Positions 23,025 to 29,949 of a DNA stretch of 33,739 bases are shown here, one piece after another. This DNA comes from a virus. Position numbers and translations under genes: made by a program. Under the pieces are notes generated by a model that did no database searches, was not told where the DNA came from, and saw nothing but the letters and a program-made list of their open reading frames with translations. The DNA lies in IMG/VR virus record IMGVR_UViG_3300016457_000480, positions 1 through 33,739 of that record. The stretch is one strand, 5' to 3'. Position 1 is the stretch's first letter, and each line of letters starts with the position of its first letter.

Positions 23025-23698
23025 TTAATAATTCCCTCATATAAGATTGGGTCTTCTTTCCCGTTTAGTTTGAATGCCTCCAACCGTTCAGTACATGCAC
23101 CACAATGACCACAAGCGAGCTCTTGTTCTTTATAACACGTCCGTGTCAAGTGGTATGGCACAGAAAGATCTAATCCAATTTTGACAATATCTGTCTTGGT
23201 TAAAAATAAGAATGGAGTATAAAGGTTATTAAGTTGTCCGTCGGTTGCTAATTCGATTGTTTTTTGCACAGAGGAAATAAAGTTAGGTCGACAGTCTGGA
23301 TATATGGCATGGTCTCCTTGGTGTACGGCAATACCAATTGTAGAAATGTCTCGCGAATTTGCTATTCCAGCTAAGATAGAAAGAAATATTAAATTACGTG
23401 CCGGAACAACAGTTTGGGACATGTTTTTATCTGTATAATAACCTTCAGGAATTTCCCCTCCTGATTTGAGAAGGGTTGAGTGAAATTCTTGCGTAATTCC
23501 ACTTATATCAATATGTTTAAGGGGAACTTTGTAATATTCTGCAATTTCAATGGACGCTTTATTTTCGTATTCGTTATGTTTCGATCCATAATAAAAAGAT
23601 ATGCAGAAGGGGGTTCCCCCTTCTGCGATGCATTGCGCCAACATAGTAGCACTATCCAAACCACCGGACAGTGCTACTATGATATTATTTGACGACAT
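23021..23698 (-). CDS. queC: 7-cyano-7-deazaguanine (preQ0) synthase QueC
   Basis: Converts 7-carboxy-7-deazaguanine to preQ0 with ATP and ammonia. The ATP pyrophosphatase P-loop SGGLDS is at residues 11-16, and the zinc motif CYKEQELACGHCGACTERLEAF is near the C-terminus. Length 225 residues, normal for QueC. The ATG at 23698 follows GAGGAAAAAG and overlaps the upstream gene by 14 bases; an in-frame start 24 codons upstream is unlikely. Confidence 0.95.
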   Translation of the reverse strand: MSSNNIIVALSGGLDSATMLAQCIAEGGTPFCISFYYGSKHNEYENKASIEIAEYYKVPLKHIDISGITQEFHSTLLKSGGEIPEGYYTDKNMSQTVVPARNLIFLSILAGIANSRDISTIGIAVHQGDHAIYPDCRPNFISSVQKTIELATDGQLNNLYTPFLFLTKTDIVKIGLDLSVPYHLTRTCYKEQELACGHCGACTERLEAFKLNGKEDPILYEGIIK

Positions 23699-24440
23699 AA
23701 TATTCTTTTTCCTCATTTTTAACAATCTGAAAGTCACTCTCTTTGTTGATCCGCGTTGGAACCTGTACATTAATCGTTTTTTTCATAGAATCTGGATTTC
23801 GTTCCGGAAATCTCTTTTCCAGTTCTTGCAAAATCCCCGCTTTGGAAATCGGCCCCTTTGTTTTGATTGTCTCTTTAATTGTTTTGATTACTCCTGGTCC
23901 TTTTTCTTTTTTATCCTTTTTCACTTTTTGTGTTGGTGCCACTCCTAATATCTTTAACATTTCCGCTTTGAGCAATCTTGGTCCGGTCAGTCCAACGAAT
24001 TCATCTAACTTTTTCTGAAGAGATTCGAATTCATCTTCCGCTTCAACAATTGCCTTTAAATCAACAAGCTTTCTGGTTTTTTGAACCATGTCGATAAGCG
24101 TAATTTTAGGATCCGTGTTTTCCATCTGCGGTTCTTCCGTTGTTTCTTGTTCCGTTCCTTCCTTGGGGGCATCGTTCCCAAACAAGGGGACCCCCAATTC
24201 CCTTAGTGTATTTTGAATCCCGACAATCTTTGCCTTCCGTTCTTCCAGTTCTTCCCCTTCCAATCCAGTTTCCGTTGAAAGAGAAAGTTCCTGTTCCCCA
24301 TCTACCAACAGATTTCCAGCTTCAAGTACCTTTTCTTTTAATTCGCTAGAAGGGGCTTTAACATTAATTGGTGGATTGGGGTCCAAGAAAAAGTTGAGTT
24401 CTTGCGCCGCGATTTCAAGTGCTTTTCTTTTTACTGCCAT
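23685..24440 (-). CDS. Conserved phage protein with C-terminal winged-helix-like segment, 251 aa
   Basis: The ATG at 24440 (MAVKRKALEIAAQELNFFLDPNPPI) has an AAAGGAG site. The first part is helical and acidic, similar in layout to phage proteins that start M-x-R-K-x-L-x-x-A-x-E-L-N. A charged linker (KVKKDKKEKG) leads to a C-terminal domain, TIKTKGPISKAGILQELEKRFPERNPDSMKKTINVQV, which resembles a winged helix, possibly for DNA binding. It sits inside the deazaguanine operon, between the 127-aa gene and queC. Function unknown. Confidence 0.66.
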   Translation of the reverse strand: MAVKRKALEIAAQELNFFLDPNPPINVKAPSSELKEKVLEAGNLLVDGEQELSLSTETGLEGEELEERKAKIVGIQNTLRELGVPLFGNDAPKEGTEQETTEEPQMENTDPKITLIDMVQKTRKLVDLKAIVEAEDEFESLQKKLDEFVGLTGPRLLKAEMLKILGVAPTQKVKKDKKEKGPGVIKTIKETIKTKGPISKAGILQELEKRFPERNPDSMKKTINVQVPTRINKESDFQIVKNEEKEYYVVK

Positions 24441-24460
24441 GATTAGACTCCTTTTTGTTA

Positions 24461-24844
24461 TTAACAATGTTGTTTTTCTGGGTTACCACGAAGGTCGTCC
24501 CCAAATTTATTAGAAAATCCAAATCCTGTTAAATGACTTAATTGATCTGCTTGAAGAATTTCGTTAAAAATTCTTGACAATACTCCTTTTCTGTTTTCAG
24601 GAAGTGTTTTAATCCTAATTAGAGAAATGGAAATAAATCTTGTAAATTGTCCGGAATTCTTGTATTTTTTTCTATCAAGTTTTCTTTCTTCACATAATTC
24701 TCGTACCATTTCATGTGAGGAAATGTAGAATTTTTGCAGACCATCCAATGACCAATACTTCAAATCTCGTGGGATTGTAAAAATTGCCGCGAGTACTACC
24801 TTTGGCGATTCGTCAATTAATGTTACTCCATTTATTTTCAACAT
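24461..24844 (-). CDS. Hypothetical protein, 127 aa
   Basis: First gene after the promoter at 24894-24924, with an AAGGGAATA site. The sequence contains VVLAAIFTIPRDLKYWSLDGLQKFYISSHEMVRELCEERKLDRKK, which reads as a small helical domain, and ends HLTGFGFSNKFGDDLRGNPEKQHC. No family recognised. Confidence 0.6.
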   Translation of the reverse strand: MLKINGVTLIDESPKVVLAAIFTIPRDLKYWSLDGLQKFYISSHEMVRELCEERKLDRKKYKNSGQFTRFISISLIRIKTLPENRKGVLSRIFNEILQADQLSHLTGFGFSNKFGDDLRGNPEKQHC

Positions 24845-24893
24845 CTTTTTATTCCCTTAAAATATCATTCAATTTTTTAACTTATCTACTTAT

Positions 24894-24924
24894 ATTATAC
24901 TAAATCACACTCAAAATTTAAAGG
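24894..24924 (-). promoter_or_regulatory. Phage-type promoter (17-bp variant)
   Basis: CTTTAAATTTTGAG and TATAATATAAG, the only copy with a 17-bp instead of 18-bp gap between TTTAAA and TATAAT. It lies just downstream of queE and gives the queC-folE-dpdA part of the cluster its own start. Confidence 0.72.
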
Positions 24925-24929
24925 AAAAT

Positions 24930-26501
24930 TCAACTTAATTTCAAAAATTTATGTAATTGAACATTAAATGTAATTTTGTGTATTATCGCAGGGAAGTTAA
25001 TTTCAAACGTGGTAATCGCCTGTTTCACCTGTTCTCCCGACTCTACGGACAAAGCATATCTCAACCAATTACTGCGGAGAATTTCTAATTTCCTTATTTT
25101 TGCGAGAGCAAATTTCAAATCATCGTTCGTTTTGAGTACGAATTTAATCCATGAATTTCTTGGACTTTGAACAAATTTGGTATCATTTATCATGAACTTG
25201 TCCATTTCTGAACTTGGCGTTTTGTAATCAAGGACCAGAGGAATATCTAACGGACAAATTTGACTTCCGTTCGTTTCAATTTGGAGAATACAATCTTTTT
25301 CATATTTAAGATGGTGAACAAGCTCACGAAGTTCAACGACCGATTGAAGTAAGGGTTCTCCTCCAGTTAGAACCACATTTTCATATTGTGGAATCTTTTG
25401 CGTTATCGCAAACACGCTCATTTCTTTCCCATTACCTAGACTTTGCACATGAGGTGTATCACAATTATGTACCCACATATAATCAATTAAATAACTGTTA
25501 TAAGGGAAGCAAGATAAATTATATACTTTCAATTTTGGTGGTCGTATAGAAGGTGATATATCGTATCGATTTATTTGTTTAATTTGTTGAACTCTGAATC
25601 CATTTTGGACTTGTAATAGCTCTTTTCCATCTTTCCTGTTTCCATTCCAAAAGTTGAAACCTACTTCATGTACTTTACCATGACATGAGTGGCAAAGAAT
25701 CTGTAAATTGGAAAGAGCATCGTCTTTTGGATTCCCATTTTTGTGGTGGACATTAAGATTTTTAATAGAAGAACAAAGTTCACAAACATGTAGCCCTTGT
25801 CTCACTTCTTGTTTGAGAACAGTGCAATTCTTTTTATTGATTGATTTCCCCCAATTTGGATTTTTCTGCCCTTTTTTTGATTTAGATATTAACTCTTTTG
25901 TACGCCTTCGGGTTTCTGGAAGCATTAAAGACCATGTATCCTTATAAATTCCTTGTTTCTTTTTCTGTTGTATTGTTAAAGATAGGGAAATTCCCATTTG
26001 TGCATAATCAGTATTGTTCGCACTCTTTCTAGCTACTTCAGGATCTTTCATAGGATTTCGAAATCCGCGCTTTGAAAAAGATATCTTATTTTGCGGTGTT
26101 CCATGCAATATCACATTCCCAACGCATAAATCACACGCTTTTATCAATCCTTTGGTCGTGAAAAAAGGATGTTCTCCTGTAACAAAATAAAGGTGGTCTT
26201 CTATTTTTATTTCGTACCAATTATCTACTTCTCTTGTTGTTACATTGATCACAGTCGTTTGAACAAGATTTCCGTGCGAGTCAAAGGTCATCAAATCATC
26301 TCCAACAACCACTTTTGGTAATTGTTTATTCGGATTCTTTGCAAGAACTATTCTTGGGATTCTTCTTCCTGATTTAACTCCAAAACACCACGCACAATTT
26401 AAATTACATCCCTGAAATCGAACAAAAGTAGTTATTGTTCCTTGTGGAATAATTCCCACTTCTCCACTTATTGATCGAAAGATTTCATTTACCTGCATCA
26501 T
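24930..26501 (-). CDS. queE: 7-carboxy-7-deazaguanine synthase QueE, interrupted by an intein
   Basis: Radical SAM enzyme that contracts 6-carboxytetrahydropterin to 7-carboxy-7-deazaguanine. The N-extein carries EIFRSISGEVGIIPQG and the first two cluster cysteines in GCNLNCAW; after the intein the C-extein resumes CDTPHVQ and then VLTGGEPLLQ, ILQIETNGS and LVLDYKTP, all QueE hallmarks. Removing the 308-residue intein leaves about 215 residues, the normal size. The third cysteine of the CX3CX2C motif is the +1 residue of the intein. It overlaps the queD gene by 17 bases. Confidence 0.94.
   Translation of the reverse strand: MMQVNEIFRSISGEVGIIPQGTITTFVRFQGCNLNCAWCFGVKSGRRIPRIVLAKNPNKQLPKVVVGDDLMTFDSHGNLVQTTVINVTTREVDNWYEIKIEDHLYFVTGEHPFFTTKGLIKACDLCVGNVILHGTPQNKISFSKRGFRNPMKDPEVARKSANNTDYAQMGISLSLTIQQKKKQGIYKDTWSLMLPETRRRTKELISKSKKGQKNPNWGKSINKKNCTVLKQEVRQGLHVCELCSSIKNLNVHHKNGNPKDDALSNLQILCHSCHGKVHEVGFNFWNGNRKDGKELLQVQNGFRVQQIKQINRYDISPSIRPPKLKVYNLSCFPYNSYLIDYMWVHNCDTPHVQSLGNGKEMSVFAITQKIPQYENVVLTGGEPLLQSVVELRELVHHLKYEKDCILQIETNGSQICPLDIPLVLDYKTPSSEMDKFMINDTKFVQSPRNSWIKFVLKTNDDLKFALAKIRKLEILRSNWLRYALSVESGEQVKQAITTFEINFPAIIHKITFNVQLHKFLKLS
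25464..26387 (-). other. Intein in QueE with HNH homing endonuclease
   Basis: Starts at Cys39 (CFGVKSGRRIPR), has the block B-like segment YFVTGEHPFFT and ends YMWVHN, followed by Cys +1. The endonuclease part has CELCSSIKNLNVHHKNGNPKDD and CHSCHGKVH, an HNH fold with two zinc cysteine pairs, and a preceding GQKNPNWGKS element. The nuclease resembles that of the ThyX intein. 308 residues; all splicing residues present. Confidence 0.92.
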
Positions 26502-26901
26502 TTATTCTCCATTCCGCCCATGAATTTGGACCTTCTGATATACGAATTCGAGTTACGTCTACAGGAGAGTTTGCTAATTTCCTAATTAGGTTACATAGAA
26601 AAAAATGAACTATATTTTCTACTGTGGGTTGTTCATATGAAAAAGCGTCGAGTTCGTTTAGGTATTGATGATCTAATTGATTTATCAATGACTGAACAAG
26701 CTGTTTGATTTTGGTGAAATCAATAATCATGTCCGGCCATTTGGTCCATTCATTATCTCTAAATGATTTGGATGTAATTTTTCTCTGAAACTCAATTTCC
26801 ATCTCCGCGTTATGTCCATGAACTCTTGCACATGGGCCATCATAGTTTGGTAAATGATGGGCATAACAAAAGTTGAACCTTTTTGTTACTGATAAACTCA
26901 T
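26485..26901 (-). CDS. queD: 6-carboxy-5,6,7,8-tetrahydropterin synthase QueD
   Basis: Second step of preQ0 synthesis, acting on the FolE product dihydroneopterin triphosphate. The zinc histidines and catalytic Cys lie in FCYAHHLPNYDGPCARVHGHNAEME (residues 11-35), and LDHQYLNEL and ISEGPNSWAEWR are the other family signatures. 138 residues is normal length. A TTGGAGAA site precedes the ATG. First gene of the deazaguanine cluster in transcription order, below the regulatory region at 26924-27022. Confidence 0.93.
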   Translation of the reverse strand: MSLSVTKRFNFCYAHHLPNYDGPCARVHGHNAEMEIEFQRKITSKSFRDNEWTKWPDMIIDFTKIKQLVQSLINQLDHQYLNELDAFSYEQPTVENIVHFFLCNLIRKLANSPVDVTRIRISEGPNSWAEWRINDAGK

Positions 26902-26923
26902 TTTAGTTTCTCCAACGAATTTT

Positions 26924-27022
26924 GATTATAATTGATTTTGAGGTGAACCTACACCTCTTTATATACCTTAAAAATTAAACGTCTTTATAAATGATTATAA
27001 GCCTGTTCTAAACGATTATAAG
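26924..27022 (-). promoter_or_regulatory. Putative promoter/operator region of the queD operon
   Basis: A 14-base direct repeat, TAAAYGATTATAAG (27009-27022 and 26988-27001, 13 of 14 identical), is spaced 21 bp, two helical turns; a third GATTATAA lies at 26924-26931. On the minus strand each repeat carries CTTATAATC, which could act as a -10 box. AAACG/CGTTT inverted repeats surround the first copy. The small HTH gene directly upstream is a candidate regulator. The standard phage promoter is absent here. Confidence 0.4.
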
Positions 27023-27027
27023 AACGT

Positions 27028-27243
27028 TTAAACCGTTTCTACATCCTTATTTAAAATTGTTCTACAAGACGCAAAGAATTCAATTAAATCCTTTTCAAAA
27101 TATAGTCTTGCTCTGGCGTTTATCCTGATAAATGGAAGACCCTTATATCGCATTCCTCCCAATTGATTTTTCGTCACGCCTAAAAAATTGATTACTTCAT
27201 CTTCTGTTAACACCCCTGCAAGCGGTTGGTAATTCTTTGACAT
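27028..27243 (-). CDS. Small helix-turn-helix DNA-binding protein, 71 aa
   Basis: The product reads LTEDEVINFLGVTKNQLGGMRYKGLPFIRINARARLYFEKDLIEFFAS, the layout of excisionase/MerR-like single-domain HTH proteins (HTH_17): recognition helix after LGVTKNQL, then the wing G-LPFIRIN-R-YF-KDLIEF. A TTAGGAGAAA site precedes the ATG. It may regulate the repeats just downstream or act as an excisionase-like factor; no integrase is seen in the window. Confidence 0.75.
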   Translation of the reverse strand: MSKNYQPLAGVLTEDEVINFLGVTKNQLGGMRYKGLPFIRINARARLYFEKDLIEFFASCRTILNKDVETV

Positions 27244-27485
27244 CTCTTTCTCCTAATTGGTGTGTTCACTTTTCTACGTCGTTGTAGTGTTTTTCCAGTT
27301 ATTGTGAATCCAACAAAATTGAGAAGTGACTTTGCTTTCACTGGATTCTTTTCCACCGCAATTTTATAAATGTGTTGCAACTCTGTAGGATCAGTAAAAA
27401 GTAGGACCTGTACGCAATTTGAGCAAATTGTGCCTGTTTCAGATTCCCCATTACATTCCTGATGACAAAATACGCAGGTAGCCAT
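27207..27485 (-). CDS. Zinc-ribbon-like small protein, 92 aa
   Basis: Begins MATCVFCHQECNGESETGTICSNCVQVL, with CxxC pairs that form a probable zinc ribbon. The C-terminus is basic (TGKTLQRRRKVNTPIRRKRCQRIT), suggesting nucleic-acid binding. AGAGGAG precedes the ATG. It overlaps the HTH gene by 37 bases and the small ORF upstream by 35. Confidence 0.62.
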   Translation of the reverse strand: MATCVFCHQECNGESETGTICSNCVQVLLFTDPTELQHIYKIAVEKNPVKAKSLLNFVGFTITGKTLQRRRKVNTPIRRKRCQRITNRLQGC

Positions 27486-27564
27486 TTTGTGTCTCCTCTG
27501 TCCACATGTCTTCTTTTTGTTCTTCTACATGGTCCATTACATCAATTCGTGCCGTTACTTTCAT
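27451..27564 (-). CDS. Small ORF, 37 aa
   Basis: First reading frame below the promoter at 27597-27628, with an AGGAG site eight bases from its ATG (MKVTARIDVMDHVEEQKEDM). Acidic; overlaps the start of the zinc-ribbon gene. Likely translated given its site and position, but too short for a functional guess. Confidence 0.5.
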   Translation of the reverse strand: MKVTARIDVMDHVEEQKEDMWTEETQNGYLRILSSGM

Positions 27565-27596
27565 AATTTTAATCTCCTATTTATTGCATTTATCGT

Positions 27597-27628
27597 ATTA
27601 TACAAAATCGTTGCTGAAAATTTAAAGG
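27597..27628 (-). promoter_or_regulatory. Phage-type promoter
   Basis: CTTTAAATTTTCAGC and TATAATACGAT with 18-bp spacing. It starts the unit of small regulatory genes, immediately below the terminator of the repeat-array operon. Confidence 0.76.
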
Positions 27629-27629
27629 G

Positions 27630-27658
27630 GATGAGCACCTCTATTAAAGGCGCCCACC
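27630..27658 (-). terminator. Probable terminator of the repeat-array operon
   Basis: In minus-strand RNA an 11-bp stem forms (GGTGGGCGCCT with AGGTGCTCATC, three G-U pairs, 7-base loop), which would be interrupted on the plus strand, so it belongs to the minus transcript. It lies six bases after the last repeat block. The tail is CCCTTTAAATTTT rather than a pure U run, and overlaps the next promoter. Confidence 0.55.
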
Positions 27659-27663
27659 AGATT

Positions 27664-27745
27664 TAGTTCACTCTCAGTCCTTGGATTTCTCTCAGCAAAT
27701 AGTTCACTCACGCCATATAGGTTTCTCACTTCCGTTAGTACTTAC
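27664..27745 (-). repeat. TIGR-like array 1 (2 units, 4 spacers)
   Basis: Five 10-bp blocks every 18 bp: three of the TAGTTCACTC type (27664, 27700, 27736) alternate with two of the TGGGTTTCTC type (27682 as TGGATTTCTC, 27718 as TAGGTTTCTC), separated by unique 8-bp spacers. In the transcript they read GAGTGAACTA and GAGAAACCCA. The block nearest the tasA stop codon is degenerate (TAGTACTTAC). The array lies just after tasA and before the terminator. Confidence 0.88.
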
Positions 27746-27749
27746 TCAC

Positions 27750-28691
27750 TTATTTTCCACTATGCACATGTCCTAACTTTTCTTCCGAATAAGGTGGCCG
27801 TACAGGTAATCCATCAATCGTTCTCCAATTTACATATAAGTCCGTAAGGAATTGTTTCATCATCTTCCTTATTGCGGCGGCACTCCTATGCGCTTTAGTA
27901 CAATCCTTCCAAGGTTTATACTCTATTTTACCACCGGCTTTCATTTCACGAGTAACTTTCTCGCTAATGTCATATACACCAAAGCGGCCAGCTAAATCAG
28001 GACGTTTCTTCATTTCTGCTTGATCTTTTCGGTACTTTTCCGGGACGTAGAAATTGTAGTAAATCTTTCCGTATTCGGAACCAACTGCTTTGAGAAACGC
28101 ACACGCCACCGTTCCATATAATGCTGTTCGCAATCTTTTATTATATGGACGTAAGAAACCAGGGGTTTGCTTATCCCCTCTTATCTCAGTGTTTGTTAGA
28201 ACAACATAGGAAATACTATTAACGCCATTCTTTTTACTATGTATTTCCTCAATAATTTCTCCCATTTCATTTTTATACTTTCCTTTTTCAACCCGCTTCT
28301 TTCCTATAACCATGCTCGGATTGTAACCTGCGTATTGCCACATTTTAGAAACGGTGGTTGCTTTTTCAATATCAAATTCGGCTAGACACCATCCAGCTCC
28401 TATTGTGCCGATTCCCTTTACATTTTTCAACCATTCATTCCATATAGGAAAGTTCTTCAGACATTCTTTTATCATGTCTTCAATTACGCCTTCCTGTTCT
28501 TTGGCATTCTGCGAGATCAGTTCAAGATTTTTCACATCTTTAGGAAGGATTGTTATATCGTGTAAGATCCCGCCTTTATCCTGTCCATTTGCCTTTTTTC
28601 CTCTTCGATTGTCCACAGTTTTCCTCATGTCCTGAAAAGACATTCTTTGTCTAACATACATTTTCAATGCGATTTGTAATGGTGTTAACAT
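27750..28691 (-). CDS. tasA: TasA-like Nop-domain protein (TIGR-associated; related to IS110 C-terminal domain)
   Basis: Tas proteins bind guide RNAs of TIGR arrays through a Nop domain related to box C/D snoRNP proteins and IS110 transposases. Here the helix-hairpin-helix core is VKGIGTIGAGWCLAEF (91-106) followed by SKMWQYAGYNP (115-125), then NKRLRTALYGTVACAFLKA (184-202), the pattern annotated as Transposase_20 in IS110 elements. A helical stretch (52-88) precedes it as in Nop coiled-coils. The conserved tail FLTDLYVNWRTIDGLPVRPPYSEEKLGH is also seen. No RuvC-like DEDD domain, no HNH and no catalytic serine module are present, so it is the nuclease-less form. Repeat arrays lie on both sides in the same operon. 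AAGGAG site before ATG. Function assignment is by homology pattern and context. Confidence 0.82.
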   Translation of the reverse strand: MLTPLQIALKMYVRQRMSFQDMRKTVDNRRGKKANGQDKGGILHDITILPKDVKNLELISQNAKEQEGVIEDMIKECLKNFPIWNEWLKNVKGIGTIGAGWCLAEFDIEKATTVSKMWQYAGYNPSMVIGKKRVEKGKYKNEMGEIIEEIHSKKNGVNSISYVVLTNTEIRGDKQTPGFLRPYNKRLRTALYGTVACAFLKAVGSEYGKIYYNFYVPEKYRKDQAEMKKRPDLAGRFGVYDISEKVTREMKAGGKIEYKPWKDCTKAHRSAAAIRKMMKQFLTDLYVNWRTIDGLPVRPPYSEEKLGHVHSGK

Positions 28692-28747
28692 TGTATAGCT
28701 CCTTTTCTTAGTTAGGGGTTAATGGATAGTTAATAGGTTCCTGTTTG

Positions 28748-28901
28748 TGACTCACTCATCTATTATGGGTTTCTCAGTTAATGTAGTTCACTCATTCTGC
28801 CTGGGTTTCTCACAAGGTTTAGTTCACTCAAACACCATGGATTTCTCTGAGTATTTAGTTCACTCACGGTAGATGGTTTTCTCGTGCCAGCTAGTATTTA
28901 T
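28748..28901 (-). repeat. TIGR-like array 2 (4 units, 8 spacers)
   Basis: Nine 10-bp blocks at exact 18-bp steps between the ParB-like gene and tasA. Odd blocks are TAGTTCACTC type (28748 degenerate, 28784, 28820, 28856, 28892 degenerate), even blocks TGGGTTTCTC type (28766, 28802, 28838, 28874, with third- or fourth-base variants). All eight 8-bp spacers differ. The first block in transcription order, next to the parB-like stop, reads ATAAATACTA, similar to the equivalent block of array 1. Confidence 0.9.
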
Positions 28902-28906
28902 TCATA

Positions 28907-29641
28907 TCATGCAGCGGCTTTCATCCGCTTTGCAAATTCCTTTTCCCATACTGCTGATTTCTTCTTGAACAGTTGCAAAGCCTCCATATTATCATTGGTG
29001 TATGCGACACAATCATTGTCATGCCAACGGCAACATTCAAAGAGCTTTTGCCGATAATCCGCACTTCGATCAAGTTTTAAATGTTCTTTGTATTGTACAG
29101 GATCTAGTGTTATTTCTTGTCCAATCTCTTTTGCCTTTCTAACTTCTGTTTCAAGTCCACGTTTTGCTGGGAATCTTTTTTCAATTACATTTCCCTGTTT
29201 TACGGATACTACTTTTATGTCTCCTGCTCTCCAGCAAGTGAGACGGTTTTCAGGAATATTGAATATTTCTGCAATTTCTTTATCTGACATTCCTGTCGTA
29301 ACCAGTTCATCAGCTATAAGTTTCCTGGAAATGCCGGTCAATGGATTTCCGCAAGTTGTGTTTTCAAGAGTGAATTGCTTTAGAATTTCTTGCCAATTCT
29401 TATATCTTCCAGTATTTACTTCGGTTTGATAATCAAGTGAATATTCTGCAAGCATTGCGGAGTATCGGTGATTGCCACTAACAATTTTATTGGTCTTTTC
29501 ATCAATTGTTATGAGTGGCATATTTGCCCCTACACGATATGCCTGCCGATACCTGCTCACGAATGCGGAATTCACTGGTCGAAGTTCCGTTAATCTTTTG
29601 TCAATCTGAATGTCTTTCAATGCGATTTTCTTTGACTTCAT
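28907..29641 (-). CDS. ParB-like nuclease-domain protein with helix-turn-helix
   Basis: The N-terminal domain shows the ParB/Srx fold signature IVSGNHRYSAM (GNHR at 56-59), with an N-terminal lead ALKDIQIDKRLTELRPV. Residues about 115-140 form a helix-turn-helix (GMSDKEIAEIFNIPENRLTCWRAG). A C-terminal domain with FECCRWHDNDCVAYTNDN follows. ParB-family proteins bind DNA and hydrolyse CTP, or act as nucleases or transcription factors in phages. Being flanked by arrays 2 and 3 in one transcript suggests a role with the guide RNA system, but this could be incidental. AAGGAG before the ATG. Confidence 0.78.
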   Translation of the reverse strand: MKSKKIALKDIQIDKRLTELRPVNSAFVSRYRQAYRVGANMPLITIDEKTNKIVSGNHRYSAMLAEYSLDYQTEVNTGRYKNWQEILKQFTLENTTCGNPLTGISRKLIADELVTTGMSDKEIAEIFNIPENRLTCWRAGDIKVVSVKQGNVIEKRFPAKRGLETEVRKAKEIGQEITLDPVQYKEHLKLDRSADYRQKLFECCRWHDNDCVAYTNDNMEALQLFKKKSAVWEKEFAKRMKAAA

Positions 29642-29691
29642 TTTTTTCTCCTTATCTTATTTTGTTTTTGTTTGATTTCCTGTTTAAAAAA

Positions 29692-29918
29692 TAAAACACT
29701 CGGACTTGATGGGCTTCTCGGTTCACCTAGTTCACTCCTGACGTTTGGGTTTCTCGCGGAACATAGTTCACTCACCTTCCTTGGGTTTCTCACAGTTTAC
29801 AGTTCACTCTTTGACCCTGGGTTTCTCGCAAATCTTAGTTCACTCTGGTTTTTTTGGGTGCCTCAAATCGCATGGTGAACTCGACATCTGTGGGTTTCTC
29901 TTATCTCATAGTTCACTT
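29692..29918 (-). repeat. TIGR-like array 3 (6 units, 12 spacers)
   Basis: Thirteen 10-bp blocks, TAGTTCACTC type alternating with TGGGTTTCTC type, each followed by a unique 8-bp spacer (one spacer, 29846-29854, is 9 bp). Seven blocks are of the first type and six of the second, so it begins and ends with the first type. This is the promoter-proximal array: transcription from 29950-29981 enters it 30 bases downstream, with no gene before it. Confidence 0.9.
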
Positions 29919-29949
29919 ATTTCAATTCCTCCTTTTTTCTATTTATTGT

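Noticed and set aside
26939-26958. GAGGTG/CACCTC hairpin as a terminator before queD
   Set aside because: The minus-strand tail is AAAATC rather than a U run, and it lies between the presumed promoter and queD.
27750-28691. IS110-family transposase / insertion sequence
   Set aside because: Only the C-terminal HhH-like part is present; the RuvC-like DEDD domain of IS110 is missing and no element ends or target duplication are seen.
27664-29918. CRISPR array
   Set aside because: The period is 36 bp in total, with two alternating 10-bp blocks and 8-bp spacers; CRISPR has one longer repeat and ~30-bp spacers. No cas gene is nearby.
27664-29918. Iterons of a replication origin or parS sites for the ParB-like protein
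   Set aside because: Two different block types strictly alternate with 18-bp steps and the arrays are confined to gaps of one operon. This fits guide arrays better, though protein binding is not excluded without relatives.
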